NCBI RefSeq assembly: GCF_008033445.1
Contig: NZ_VNKO01000005.1
Coordinates: forward strand, 101,001 to 165,000
DNA length: 64,000 nt
Reading direction: 5' to 3'
Origin: Vulcaniibacterium gelatinicum
GTDB lineage: Bacteria > Pseudomonadota > Gammaproteobacteria > Xanthomonadales > Xanthomonadaceae
In this document: positions 17,641-28,327 of the stretch, piece after piece
How the letters are laid out: each line of letters begins with the position of its first letter
How positions within the stretch are numbered: position 1 is the first letter of the stretch
Program-made: the position numbers and the translations under genes
Notes under the pieces: generated by a model
Seen by the model: the letters and a program-made list of their open reading frames with translations, nothing else
Told to the model about the DNA's origin: nothing
Databases searched by the model: none

Positions 17641-19397
17641 TCGCCCTCCAGCCGGCGGCGTTCGTATTCGAGCCGGAAGCGCGCGCGCAACAGCGCACCC
17701 GGATCCTCCGGGATGCGCCGCAGCCAGGCCTCGTTGGCCAGGCGCCGTTCGCGTTCGGCCGGCGTCTCGGCTCGGCCCGGGGCCGCGCCCGCGCGCGGCA
17801 GCGGCTTCGCGCCGGCCTGCAGCGCGCGTTGCATGCGCGCGCGCTGGGCGGCGTCGGCGGCACGCTGGGCCTGGGTGTCGGCGGGTTGCGGCGGCGGTGT
17901 CGGGGCGGTGTCGGCACGGCGCGGCGCGCCGGCCTCGCGCGGCGCAGGCTGATGCGGCTGGGCACCGGCCTGCGCGTCCGCATCGCGCCCTGCCCGTGGC
18001 TGGCCGGAGGCGCCATCCTTCCCCTGCTCGCCCTGCTCGCCCTGCTTGGCCTGCTGGCGTTGTTGTTGCCGACCGTCGCGTTGCGCTTGGTCCTGCGCCG
18101 CGGCTGCGCGCCGGCGCAATGCGGCTTCCAGTGCACGCTTGTTCGCCAATGCGTCGGCCATGCCGGGCGCGCGCCGCAGCGCCGCGTCGTAGGCGGCGAT
18201 GGCGTCCTCGTAACGGCCCTGCCTGGCCAGCGCGTTGCCGCGGTTGTAGTGCGCATCGGCGGTCTCGAGCCCCCGCCAGAGCTCGGCTGCGCGCGCGTAG
18301 TCGCCGGCGCGGTAGGCGGCGATGCCTTCCCGCAGGCGCGCATGCGCCACCTGGTCGGCACGCCGCCACAGCGTGCCCTCGGCCGCCTGCAACACCCCGG
18401 CCGGCCACAGCAGGCAGGCCAGCAGCAGCACCGGCGCGGCGCCGCGCCGGAACGCGAACAGGGCCAGCAGCATCAGCGGCGGCAGCAGCCAGTAGCCCTG
18501 GTCCTGCCAGGCGCGCGCGCCACGGTCGCCGGCGGCCGTCTCCCCCGCACGCGGCGCGAGCACGCCGAGCGCGCGCAGGTCGCCGTCGTCGGCGCGCAGC
18601 ACCGCATGGCGGCCGCCGCCCGCCGCGGCCAGGGCGCGCAGCGAGGCGTCGTCCAGCGCCGCGCGCCGGACCGCACCGTCCCGGTCCCGGTACAGGCTGC
18701 CCGCCGCAGTCCCCAGGCCCAGGGCGTGGACGCGGTAGCCCGCCCGCGCCGCTTCGGCCGCGGCGGCATGGGCGCGGGCATCGGCGGCATCGGTCAGCAC
18801 CAGGATGTCGCCGCGCATGTGCCCGCCCTGCGCCAGCAACCGTGCCGACCAGGCGATCGCGCGGTCCACGCGCCGCCCGTCCACCGGCATCACGTCCGGC
18901 GCCAGCGCGTCGAGGAACAGCGCCACGTTGCGCACGTCCTCGGTCAGCGGCGCCACGGTGAAGGCATCGTCGGCGAAGGCGACCAGGGCCACCTCGCCGT
19001 CCCGGCGCGTCTGCAGCAGCCGCGCGAGCTTGGCCCGCGCCTGCAGCAGGCGCGAGGGCGGCAGGTCGCCGGCGAGCGTGGCGCTGGACAGGTCCAGCGC
19101 GATCACCAGCGGCGTGCGCGACTGCCACAACGGCTGTTCGACCTGGCGCCAGGACGGCCCGGCCAGGGCCAGGACCGCCAGCGCCGCGCCCAGCAGCAGC
19201 GTCGCCGGCGCCAGCCACGCACGCCGCGCCTCGCCTGCGTCGAGCAGGTGCGGCAGCAGGTGCGGATCCACGACGCCCCGCCAGACGCTGCCGCGGCGGC
19301 GTCGCGCCCGCCACCACAGGGCGAGCAGCGGCAGCGCGGCCAGCGCCCACAACCAGTGCGGGCGCAGGAACTGCGGCAGCAGCACGCCGATGCTCAT
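17637..19397 (-). CDS. BatB/BatC-like VWA-TPR fusion protein
   Basis: Protein of 586 residues. Two N-terminal membrane helices (about 12-30 and 62-80), a VWA domain (about 95-290), another membrane helix pair (about 310-350), then TPR repeats (GDYARAAELWRGLETADAHYNRGNALARQG and following, about 375-440), and a low-complexity Gln/Ala/Pro tail. The architecture joins BatB (VWA) and BatC (TPR). The metal-site motif is DLSSA (Asp102, Ser104, Ala106) instead of DxSxS, so metal binding may be weakened, unlike BatA. Both junctions (BatA stop, BatD start) overlap as ATGA. Confidence 0.87.
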   Translation of the reverse strand: MSIGVLLPQFLRPHWLWALAALPLLALWWRARRRRGSVWRGVVDPHLLPHLLDAGEARRAWLAPATLLLGAALAVLALAGPSWRQVEQPLWQSRTPLVIALDLSSATLAGDLPPSRLLQARAKLARLLQTRRDGEVALVAFADDAFTVAPLTEDVRNVALFLDALAPDVMPVDGRRVDRAIAWSARLLAQGGHMRGDILVLTDAADARAHAAAAEAARAGYRVHALGLGTAAGSLYRDRDGAVRRAALDDASLRALAAAGGGRHAVLRADDGDLRALGVLAPRAGETAAGDRGARAWQDQGYWLLPPLMLLALFAFRRGAAPVLLLACLLWPAGVLQAAEGTLWRRADQVAHARLREGIAAYRAGDYARAAELWRGLETADAHYNRGNALARQGRYEDAIAAYDAALRRAPGMADALANKRALEAALRRRAAAAQDQAQRDGRQQQRQQAKQGEQGEQGKDGASGQPRAGRDADAQAGAQPHQPAPREAGAPRRADTAPTPPPQPADTQAQRAADAAQRARMQRALQAGAKPLPRAGAAPGRAETPAERERRLANEAWLRRIPEDPGALLRARFRLEYERRRLEGE

Positions 19398-20401
19398 CGC
19401 CGCCTCCGTCCGGCCGCCACCGCGAACAGGCCGCAGACGATCGCCGCGCCGAGCGGCCACGGATAGCGCTCGATGCGCGGCCGCACCGTCTGCCCCGGGC
19501 GCGCGATCGGCTCCAGCCGATCGATCTCGGCGTAGATGCCGGCCAGCGAGGCGGTGTCGCGGGCACGGAAGAAGCGGCCGCCGGTGCGTTCGGCGATGCG
19601 CTGCAGCGTCGCCTCGTCGATCTCCTCGCCGCCGAACGGCAACTGGAAGCCGAACAGCGACAGTCCGCCACCTTCGCCGCCGAAGGCGATGGTGTGCACG
19701 CGCACGTCCTCGTCGGCGGCGATCGCGGCGGCCTTGTCCGGGGTCAGCAGGCCGGCGGTGTTGACGCCGTCGGTGAGCAGGATCAGCACCCGCTGCCCGG
19801 CGCGCTGCTCGCGCAGGCGCTTGACCGCCAGGCCGATCGCATCGCCGATCGCGGTCGCGCGCCCGGCCAGGCCGACCGCGGTGGCCTGCAGCTGCGCCTG
19901 CACCGTGGCGCGGTCGGCGGTCAGCGGGGTGAGCAGGTGGGCGCGTTCGCCGAACACGAGCAGGCCGACGCGGTCGCCGGCGCGGCGCTCCAGGAAATCG
20001 GCGATCACGGCCTTGGCCGCGGTCAGCCGGTCCACCACGCGCCCGCCCAGTTCCATGTCCTCCTCGCCCATGCTCCCGGACAGGTCCACCGCCAGCATCA
20101 GGTCGCGCCCCTGCTGCGGCGGCGCCAGCGGCACGCCGAGCTGCTGCGGCCGCGCCGCGGCCACGCACAGCAGCGCCCATGCCAGCCACAGCGCCGCGAG
20201 CCGCGCGCCGCCGCCGGCCGTGCGCCGGGCGGCGGCGATGCCGTGCAGGCGCGCGCCGTACGGCACCCGCAGCGCGGCCTCGGCGCTGCGCCGGGGCGGC
20301 AACCCGCGCCGCGCGAGCCAGGGCAACGGCAGCGCAGCCAGCAGCCATGGCCAGGCGAAAGCCAGCGACGACAGCCCGAGTGCGGACTGCAGCGCGTTCA
20401 T
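19394..20401 (-). CDS. batA: BatA-like VWA-domain membrane protein
   Basis: Protein of 335 residues with N-terminal membrane helices (about 14-30 and 68-85), a VWA domain, and a C-terminal helix (LGAAIVCGLFAVAAG). The MIDAS metal site is intact: DLSGS with Asp106, Ser108 and Ser110, followed by LLTDGVN. The domain faces the periplasm and is thought to scaffold protein complexes assembled by the MoxR ATPase. It overlaps the DUF4381 stop upstream and the BatB/C start downstream, within a tightly coupled operon. Confidence 0.9.
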   Translation of the reverse strand: MNALQSALGLSSLAFAWPWLLAALPLPWLARRGLPPRRSAEAALRVPYGARLHGIAAARRTAGGGARLAALWLAWALLCVAAARPQQLGVPLAPPQQGRDLMLAVDLSGSMGEEDMELGGRVVDRLTAAKAVIADFLERRAGDRVGLLVFGERAHLLTPLTADRATVQAQLQATAVGLAGRATAIGDAIGLAVKRLREQRAGQRVLILLTDGVNTAGLLTPDKAAAIAADEDVRVHTIAFGGEGGGLSLFGFQLPFGGEEIDEATLQRIAERTGGRFFRARDTASLAGIYAEIDRLEPIARPGQTVRPRIERYPWPLGAAIVCGLFAVAAGRRRR

Positions 20402-20847
20402 CGCGCGCCCATCCAGTCCAGATAGCGCGCGCGGGCCAGTTCGCGCAGGCGCGCCACCGCCGCGGCATCGGCCTCGCGCCGGAAGCCGCCCTCGAGCAGC
20501 AGACGCCCGGGTTCACCGGCAAAGCGCGGCGGCTCGACGCCGGCATCGAGGAAACGCAGCCAGTCCTCGCCGCGCAGGCGGTCGGCGGCGGGATCCACCC
20601 GGCGCGCGGCGCGACGCAGCAGCTCCGACATCGCCGCAATCTGCGCCGCGGGCGTCGGCGCCTGCGCCAGCGTCTCGTCGAACAGCGCCGCGACCGCGCG
20701 GCAATGGCGCCGCCGGCGCCAATACCGCCAGGCCCACGCGCCCAGCGCCAGCAGCCCCAGCGCAGCGAGCAGCCACCAGCCCGGCGCCGGCGGCCACCAG
20801 GGCGGCGCCGGCGGCTGGTGGATGTCGCGCAGCACCACACCGTCCAT
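20398..20847 (-). CDS. DUF4381 family membrane protein
   Basis: Small protein of 149 residues: a Pro/Trp-rich N-terminus (PPAPPWWPPAPGWW), one membrane helix (about 25-41), then a basic stretch (RRRRH) and a cytoplasmic alpha-helical domain ending RYLDWMGAR. This fits the DUF4381 family, always found between DUF58 and BatA genes. It starts on the final base of the DUF58 stop codon (TGATG) and its stop overlaps the BatA start. Function unknown beyond membership of the MoxR/Bat complex. Confidence 0.85.
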   Translation of the reverse strand: MDGVVLRDIHQPPAPPWWPPAPGWWLLAALGLLALGAWAWRYWRRRRHCRAVAALFDETLAQAPTPAAQIAAMSELLRRAARRVDPAADRLRGEDWLRFLDAGVEPPRFAGEPGRLLLEGGFRREADAAAVARLRELARARYLDWMGAR

Positions 20848-21794
20848 CACGCCGCTCCCGCCAGCCGATGCCCCCACAACGCCAGCCACTGCTCGCTCGG
20901 CGCGTCGCCCGGCAGCGTCGCCACCCGCACCCGCCGCGCGCGCAACGCCTGTTCGGCGCGCTGCACCGGCACGACGAAGGTCTCGCGCCAGCGCTGGCGC
21001 ACCGCAGCATCGCCCAGGTCGATCTCGATCCGGCCGGCGTCGGTGGCGAACGGCAGCAAGGCCGCGGGCGGCGCGGTCTCGAGCGGATCGGTCAGCAGCA
21101 ACACCGTCACCTCGCCATGCGCGGTCAACGCCGCCCAGCGCCGTTCGGGCACCGCCGCCAGGCTGGCGGCATCGGCCAGCACCAGCAGCCGCGAACCGGG
21201 ACGCAACAGACGTGCCGCATGGTCCAGGGCGACGCCCAGGCCCGCGTCCTCGGCCGGCGGCGCGGCGTACCAGCGCACCAGCGCATCGAGCACGCGCAGC
21301 GCCCCGCGCGGGCCGGCGCCCGGCGGCACCGGCGCCTCGCGCAGGCTGCCGCGCAGGGCCGCGACGCGGTCGCCGTCGCGCACCGCCGCCCACGCCGCCA
21401 CCGCCCCGGCGCGCGCGGCTTGCACCGATTTGAACCGCACCCGCGTGCCCACGTACAGCGCCGCGCTGGTGTCGGCCACCAGCAGCGTCAACCGCTCGCG
21501 CTCGGCCTGGAACAGCTTGGTGTGCGCGCGGCCGGTGCGTGCGGTCAGGCGCCAGTCGATGTGGCGCACGTCGTCGCCGGGCACGTACTCGCGCGACTCG
21601 GCGTACTCCATCCCGCGCCCGCGCACTGGCGAGGGCGCCTGCCCCGCCGGCCCGTAGCGCCCGCGCCGCGCCCCGCGCCGCCCCTGCGCCGCACTGCGCA
21701 GCGCCAGCAACTCGGCCAGCGTCGGCCGCACGCCGTCGCCTTCGGCCGGCGCCTGGCGTTTGGTCGGGACGGGCGGGGAAATTTTTTTCGCCAC
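20847..21794 (-). CDS. DUF58 domain protein of the MoxR/Bat operon
   Basis: DUF58 protein of up to 315 residues with the signature REYVPGDDVRHIDWRLTARTG (about 68-88) and a VWA-like fold. GTG 21794 is the farthest start but lies inside a repeat sequence (CCACGGAT...), so the true start may be GTG 21731 (codon 22), which has a GAAGG ribosome site and directly precedes the conserved RPTLAELLALR. DUF58 proteins accompany MoxR ATPases. The gene is separated from moxR by a 227-base element, which may break or rewire the operon here. Confidence 0.86.
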   Translation of the reverse strand: MAKKISPPVPTKRQAPAEGDGVRPTLAELLALRSAAQGRRGARRGRYGPAGQAPSPVRGRGMEYAESREYVPGDDVRHIDWRLTARTGRAHTKLFQAERERLTLLVADTSAALYVGTRVRFKSVQAARAGAVAAWAAVRDGDRVAALRGSLREAPVPPGAGPRGALRVLDALVRWYAAPPAEDAGLGVALDHAARLLRPGSRLLVLADAASLAAVPERRWAALTAHGEVTVLLLTDPLETAPPAALLPFATDAGRIEIDLGDAAVRQRWRETFVVPVQRAEQALRARRVRVATLPGDAPSEQWLALWGHRLAGAA

Positions 21795-22008
21795 GGATCT
21801 ACACGGATGGACACGGATCGGGAGCGGTCGGCGACGCAGCGGTGGAAGTCTGTCGCAGCATCGGCGGCGCGTCGCACGGGCGCATCATCGTTCCTGCGAA
21901 GACGCGGGCCCGGAAATGCCAACCGTGGAACAGGCATCTGCCCGGATCCTGTCCGAGGGGACGATGTTTCCTCGCACGGTTCGTATCCATCCGTGTCAAT
22001 CCGTGGCC
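21789..22008. mobile_element. Small inverted-repeat (MITE-like) element
   Basis: Two inverted copies of a roughly 25-base sequence bound a 160-base core between moxR and the DUF58 gene. The left copy (21789-21820) reads GCCACGGATCTACACGGATG and continues GACACGGAT; the right copy (21983-22008), on the other strand, reads GCCACGGATTGACACGGATG. There is no coding capacity and no transposase. A third copy lies at 35139-35173. A non-autonomous mobile or REP-type element is the simplest reading; no target duplication was identified. Confidence 0.5.
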
Positions 22009-22021
22009 GATGCCTGCGCAG

Positions 22022-23014
<993 letters not shown>

Positions 23015-23081
23015 CCGGGGGCTCCGGCAACCACTGTCGGGGGACGAGTTTGACCCATTCCCCCGGGTGGAGTTCAACCCG

Positions 23082-23113
23082 AAAACGGCGACGGGGGCCC
23101 AAGGCCCCCGTCG
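23082..23113 (-). terminator. Intrinsic terminator of the pil operon
   Basis: Perfect 11-base stem (CGACGGGGGCC and GGCCCCCGTCG) with a CAA loop, followed on the minus strand by CCGTTTTCGG. It lies 28 bases after the pilQ stop and about 70 bases before moxR, so it ends pilMNOPQ transcription. Confidence 0.8.
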
Positions 23114-23140
23114 GGTGCGACACACTGCCGGTTGCCGGCC

Positions 23141-25126
23141 TCAGTCGCGCTGGGCCACGCGCATGACCTTGGGCGTGATGAAGATGAGCAACTCGGCCTT
23201 CTCCTTGCTCCGCCCCTTCTTCTTGAACAGGTTGCCGAGGATCGGCAGGTCTCCCAGGAACGGCACCTTGGTCACGTCGCTGCGGTCGCGGAATTCGTAC
23301 ACGCCGCCGATCACCACCGTCTGCCCGTCCTGGATCAGAACCGCGGTGTTCACCTCGCGCTTGTTGATCTGCGGCACGTCGCCGATCGACGTATTGACGA
23401 AACCCTGGATCTCGTCCTTCTTCACCGCCATGTTCAGGAACACCCGGCCGTCGTGGGTGATCGTGGGGGTCACCTTGAGTTCAAGCAGCACATCCTTGAA
23501 CTGCACGTTGGGAATCGGGATCGCGGTACCGCCCTGCTGCGGGGCGATGGTCACGTAACCCACTTCCTGGCCTTGACGGATGACCGCTTCCTTCTGGTTG
23601 CTGGTGACGATGCGCGGATTCGAGATCACTTCGCCGCGACCCTCTTCCTGCAGGGCGGACAGCTCGATGTCGAGCAGGTAGCCCGCGTTCAGGATGGACA
23701 GCGCGAGCGATCCGGCCGCATTCACCACGGGCAGGTTCACGTTCAGCCCACGGGTGATCGTCGAGTTCTGCAGGATGGGAGGGGGCAGGGTCGGATCGGT
23801 CTGGCGCGCGATCAGCCACTCGCGGATCAGGTTGGCATTCGCGATATCGGTGTCGGCGTCCGAATTGCGGTTCTCGGTGTTGGCATCGAGATTGCCGCTG
23901 TAATAGGTGTTGTCCTTGTTGCCGCTGATGCCGAACTTGGCGCCCAGCTCACGTGCGAACGATTCGCTCGCGATCACGATCCGCGCCTCGATCAGCACCT
24001 GGTCCACCGGCTTGTCGAGCAGCGACACCAGGCGCTTGATCTCGGCCACGCGCGAGGGGATGTCAATGACCAGCATCGTGTTGGTGCGGCGGTCGAAGCT
24101 GATGCTGCCGCGCGGCGAGAGGAATCCGCGACTCTGGGCCACGACCCCGCCCGCGCCGCCGCCGCCCTGCCCGGTCTTGCTTTCGTCGGTGAGCAGCTTG
24201 GCGATCTCCTCGGCATTGCCGTAGCTGACCGGGATGTATTCGGTGACCATCTCCGCACGGTTCTCGATCGCGATCCGCGCGTCCTCCTTGCTCTGCTCGT
24301 ACCGGGCCAGCTCCTCCTGCGGAGCCACCCACACCACGTTGCCGTCGCGACGCTTGTCCAGGCCCTTGGCGCGCAGGATGATGTCCAGCGCCTGGTCCCA
24401 GGGCACGTTGACCAGGCGCAGGGTGACGTTGCCGCTGACCGTGTCGGAGGCGACGATGTTGAGCCCGGACTCCTCCGCGATCAGCTGCAGCACCGTGCGC
24501 ACCGGCACGTCCTGGAAGTTGAAGGTGACGGGGCGGCCGCTGTAGGCGCGCACTGCCTCGGCGCCGCCGGCCTGGCCCATCACCGCGATGGAAGCGCCCA
24601 CCGCCTTGGCCGGTGTCGTGGCGCGCGGCACGATCTCGACCACGTACTCGTTGCCGGTCTGGTAGGCGAGCGACTCGAAGGCGCCCTTCGTGCTCAGCAC
24701 CAGGCGGGTGCCGCCGCTGCCGACCATGGGGTCGATGCGCTGCACCGGCGTCGCAAAGTCGGTGACGTTGAGCGCCTTCTGCAGCGAAGCCGGAAGCTTG
24801 ACGGCACCGAGATCCACGATCACGCGCGAGCCCTCGGTACGCAGGTCGGGCGCCGCGCCAGTACCGCTGAAGCGCAGGCTCAGCCGGCCCGCCCCGCCAT
24901 CGCCCCGTTTGAAGTCCACGTTGGAGACGGTGATCGCGCCGGGCACTTCCTTCGCCGGATCGGCCGGAGTCGCGACCGTGCCGGCCTGGGCGATGAACCC
25001 GCCTGGCGAGGCGGCACCGGCCGATCCGAGCGTGGCCAGCAGACCGATCGCAATCCCGAGGGCTCCGGCGTGCATGGGCTTGGGACGCCGAGCCGGCCGC
25101 TGATTGTTGGCGTTGTTGACGGTCAT
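23141..25126 (-). CDS. pilQ: Type IV pilus secretin PilQ
   Basis: Outer-membrane secretin of 661 residues forming the pore through which the type IV pilus passes. It has an N-terminal export signal (about 20-50), one AMIN peptidoglycan-binding region, an STN/N0 domain (VPVRTVLQLIAEESGLNIV), N1 repeats and the C-terminal secretin domain (VISNPRIVTSNQKEAVIRQG; final VMRVAQRD). Many PilQ proteins have two AMIN domains, so this one is on the short side. ATG 25126 was chosen for its GGGGGAT ribosome site. Last gene of pilMNOPQ. Confidence 0.96.
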   Translation of the reverse strand: MTVNNANNQRPARRPKPMHAGALGIAIGLLATLGSAGAASPGGFIAQAGTVATPADPAKEVPGAITVSNVDFKRGDGGAGRLSLRFSGTGAAPDLRTEGSRVIVDLGAVKLPASLQKALNVTDFATPVQRIDPMVGSGGTRLVLSTKGAFESLAYQTGNEYVVEIVPRATTPAKAVGASIAVMGQAGGAEAVRAYSGRPVTFNFQDVPVRTVLQLIAEESGLNIVASDTVSGNVTLRLVNVPWDQALDIILRAKGLDKRRDGNVVWVAPQEELARYEQSKEDARIAIENRAEMVTEYIPVSYGNAEEIAKLLTDESKTGQGGGGAGGVVAQSRGFLSPRGSISFDRRTNTMLVIDIPSRVAEIKRLVSLLDKPVDQVLIEARIVIASESFARELGAKFGISGNKDNTYYSGNLDANTENRNSDADTDIANANLIREWLIARQTDPTLPPPILQNSTITRGLNVNLPVVNAAGSLALSILNAGYLLDIELSALQEEGRGEVISNPRIVTSNQKEAVIRQGQEVGYVTIAPQQGGTAIPIPNVQFKDVLLELKVTPTITHDGRVFLNMAVKKDEIQGFVNTSIGDVPQINKREVNTAVLIQDGQTVVIGGVYEFRDRSDVTKVPFLGDLPILGNLFKKKGRSKEKAELLIFITPKVMRVAQRD

Positions 25127-25141
25127 CGTGCTATCCCCCAC

Positions 25142-25678
25142 TCATTGATCTTCGAGCGCAACCGAAGCGGGACGCTCCAGCCATCCGCCCGCGCCATCCG
25201 GCACCAGTTCCACGAGTTCGATCCGATCTTCGAAGACGGCGGTGACGCGGCCGTCGTTCTGCCCCATGTACACCCCGGGCCGGACCCGGTAGGTCACACG
25301 ATCCGGCGCCATCACCAGCCCCACCAGTCCACTGCCGCTGCCGAGCGTGCCGACCATGTCGAGACTGTCGAGCGGGAACTGCTCGAGCGGCTGTTTCGGG
25401 CGGTTCGGGTCGGGACGCGGGCCGCTGCCGCCGCTGGAATCGCTGAACACCTGGCTGAAGGGATCGCGCAGATCCTGTGCGGCGTACTCGAAGGTCTCGA
25501 ACTGCTGCATGACCGGCAGCGGCTCGAGCGGCGGCGCGGGGCGCGCCTTGATCTCCGCCACCCACTTCTCCAGGTTGGGAGCATCGCCGTAAGTGCTGGT
25601 CACGCCGCGGGTGCAGGCGGCCAGCGACAACGCCAGCGTGGCGAGCAGCAGCGGACGCATGATTGCGGACGCTTCCAT
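25142..25678 (-). CDS. pilP: Type IV pilus lipoprotein PilP
   Basis: Inner-membrane lipoprotein of about 178 residues that links the PilMNO platform to PilQ. The lipobox is LSLAAC; the mature part has a disordered stretch followed by the HR beta-sandwich domain (about 95-170) containing LVGLVMAPDRVTYRVRPGVYMGQNDGRV. ATG 25678 has a GGAG site; ATG 25660 (six codons later) starts right at the signal peptide and is an alternative. It lies 3 bases after pilO and 15 before pilQ. Confidence 0.95.
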   Translation of the reverse strand: MEASAIMRPLLLATLALSLAACTRGVTSTYGDAPNLEKWVAEIKARPAPPLEPLPVMQQFETFEYAAQDLRDPFSQVFSDSSGGSGPRPDPNRPKQPLEQFPLDSLDMVGTLGSGSGLVGLVMAPDRVTYRVRPGVYMGQNDGRVTAVFEDRIELVELVPDGAGGWLERPASVALEDQ

Positions 25679-25680
25679 CT

Positions 25681-26370
25681 TCAGGCTCCTCCCTGGGCGG
25701 GCGCCGCCCCCGACGACGCAGGCCGGGCACCGCCGGTGTCCGCGGTTTCTTCCTCGTCGAGGTAGCGGTAGGTCTTCACCGTGCCGGACAGCTCCAGGCT
25801 GCTGTTCGGGCCGATCCTGGCGCCGGGCTGGACCCCCTTCGGCTTCAGCGAGATGTCATGCATGGTCATGATCACCACCCGCGGCAGCGAAGCCACGCCG
25901 CTCACGAACGCGCCGAACTGGTGGTAGGTGCCGACCATGCGCAGCTGGATCGGCTTTTCCGCGTAAAACTCCTTGGGCACTTCCGGACCGGGCTGGAACA
26001 GCTCGTTCTGGATGCCGGTGGCAAGCGCGGTCTGCGAGATGTCCACGATCAGATCCGGCATCTCGGTCTTGCTCGGCAGCTGGCGCAGCATCTGCTGCAG
26101 CTGCTGCTCCATCTGCGCCAGCTGCAGCTTCAGCGGCTCGAGGTTCGCGGCACGGCCCTGCTTGGTCTCGAATTCGGCGCGCAGCTCGCGCTCCTGGGCC
26201 TCCAGACCGGCGAGCTCCTGCCGCTGGCCGCGGACGAACAGGTACCAGGCCAGGCCGATGATGACCACGCCGACGATGGCGCAGAAGGCGAGCTTGTACT
26301 GCTGCGGCCAGGACCCGATGTTGTTGAAGTCCAGGTCCTTGAGCCGGATTTGCTTCTTTTTCTGGTTCAC
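25681..26370 (-). CDS. pilO: Type IV pilus assembly protein PilO
   Basis: Inner-membrane protein of 229 residues with a GTG start. A short cytoplasmic N-terminus (KKKQIRLKDLDF) is followed by one membrane helix (about 27-47), a periplasmic coiled coil (about 50-105) and a ferredoxin-like domain. It pairs with PilN to form the periplasmic part of the pilus alignment complex. The C-terminal Ala/Pro-rich tail is typical of high-GC Xanthomonadaceae. The start overlaps the pilN stop by 4 bases. Confidence 0.95.
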   Translation of the reverse strand: MNQKKKQIRLKDLDFNNIGSWPQQYKLAFCAIVGVVIIGLAWYLFVRGQRQELAGLEAQERELRAEFETKQGRAANLEPLKLQLAQMEQQLQQMLRQLPSKTEMPDLIVDISQTALATGIQNELFQPGPEVPKEFYAEKPIQLRMVGTYHQFGAFVSGVASLPRVVIMTMHDISLKPKGVQPGARIGPNSSLELSGTVKTYRYLDEEETADTGGARPASSGAAPAQGGA

Positions 26371-27046
26371 GGCGTCGCTCCTGCAGGGGCCTGGGCGGCG
26401 GGCGCCGGTTGTTGTGCGGGCGCGGCGGGGGGGGCCGGAGCGGCTTCGGCCGGCGTCTGCGGCACCGGATCGGGCTGGCCGTCACCGTCCAGGTCCTTCG
26501 GTGCGTTCGGGTTGGCCAGCTTCACCGTCAGGATGAACTGGTAGGGCAAGGCCTCGTTTCCGGCCTTGGCCTCGATCACCGACAGCTCGGGGCTCACCAT
26601 CCAGCCGGAGCCCTCGAGGTTCCGCATGTAGGTACTCACACGCGCATTCGATTGCGAACGTCCCTCGAGCGTGAGCATCTCGCCTTCCTGCTTGATCGAG
26701 GTCAGCGCCACGCCGTCGGGAATGGTGCGCACCAGGGAGTCGAACAGGTGCACCATCTGCGAGCGGTTGGCCTGCAGCTGCTCGATCACTTCCTTGCGGG
26801 CCAGCAGCTTGGCCTTCTTCTCGTCGAGCGCCTCGATCTCCTTGATCGCCGCGTCCACCTGCGCGATCTGGTCGCGCAGGTAGGCGTTGCGCTCGTTCTG
26901 GCCCTCGATCTGGGCCTTGTGGAAGCCGACGATCAAAAACGAGATCGCCACCGCGGCCAGGGCGCTGAGGCCGAGCATCAGGCCGAATTCCCGCTGCCGT
27001 TGCTTGCGGCGTTCGGCGCGCCAGGGGAGGAGGTTGATCCGGGCCA

Positions 27047-27047
<1 letters not shown>
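26367..27047 (-). CDS. pilN: Type IV pilus assembly protein PilN
   Basis: Inner-membrane protein of 226 residues. The conserved INLLPWR motif sits at residues 4-10 and docks into PilM; it is followed by a membrane helix (about 22-42), a long coiled coil (about 48-98) and a ferredoxin-like domain (about 105-180). A Pro/Ala-rich tail after residue 195 includes DLDGDGQPDPVPQ, which looks like a small calcium-loop or thrombospondin-like acidic motif. It starts on the last base of the pilM stop codon. Confidence 0.95.
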
Positions 27048-28129
<1,082 letters not shown>

Positions 28130-28156
28130 TTACGCGCACAACGTGCCCCGGAACAT

Positions 28157-28185
28157 TAAATATCGGACTTTGCCCGGGCTGGCAA
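28157..28185 (-). promoter_or_regulatory. Promoter of pilMNOPQ
   Basis: Minus-strand -35 TTGCCA (28185-28180), 17-base spacer, -10 TATTTA (28162-28157), about 50 bases before the pilM start. The boxes stand out from a GC-rich background. Confidence 0.6.
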
Positions 28186-28235
28186 CCCACCCCGCCACCG
28201 GCGGCGCCCTCCCCTTCCCCGTCATTACCCCGCTA

Positions 28236-28293
28236 ACGCGGCCGGATCGCCGTTCCGGACGCGGCCGGCCCCACCGGTCGCCTCCTCTATACT
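28236..28293 (+). promoter_or_regulatory. PBP1A promoter with direct repeats
   Basis: A -10 TATACT (28288-28293) lies 35 bases before the PBP1A start, but no -35 box is recognisable. Two exact copies of ACGCGGCCGG occur at 28236-28245 and 28259-28268, 23 bases apart; the second covers the -35 position. This could be an activator site. Confidence 0.4.
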
Positions 28294-28327
28294 CCGCCCC
28301 CGGATCCCCCGCAATCGAATCGTGCCG

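Noticed and set aside
21800..21982. Possible small gene in the core of the moxR-DUF58 element.
   Set aside because: Short frames lack ribosome sites and coding character; the inverted arms explain the segment better.
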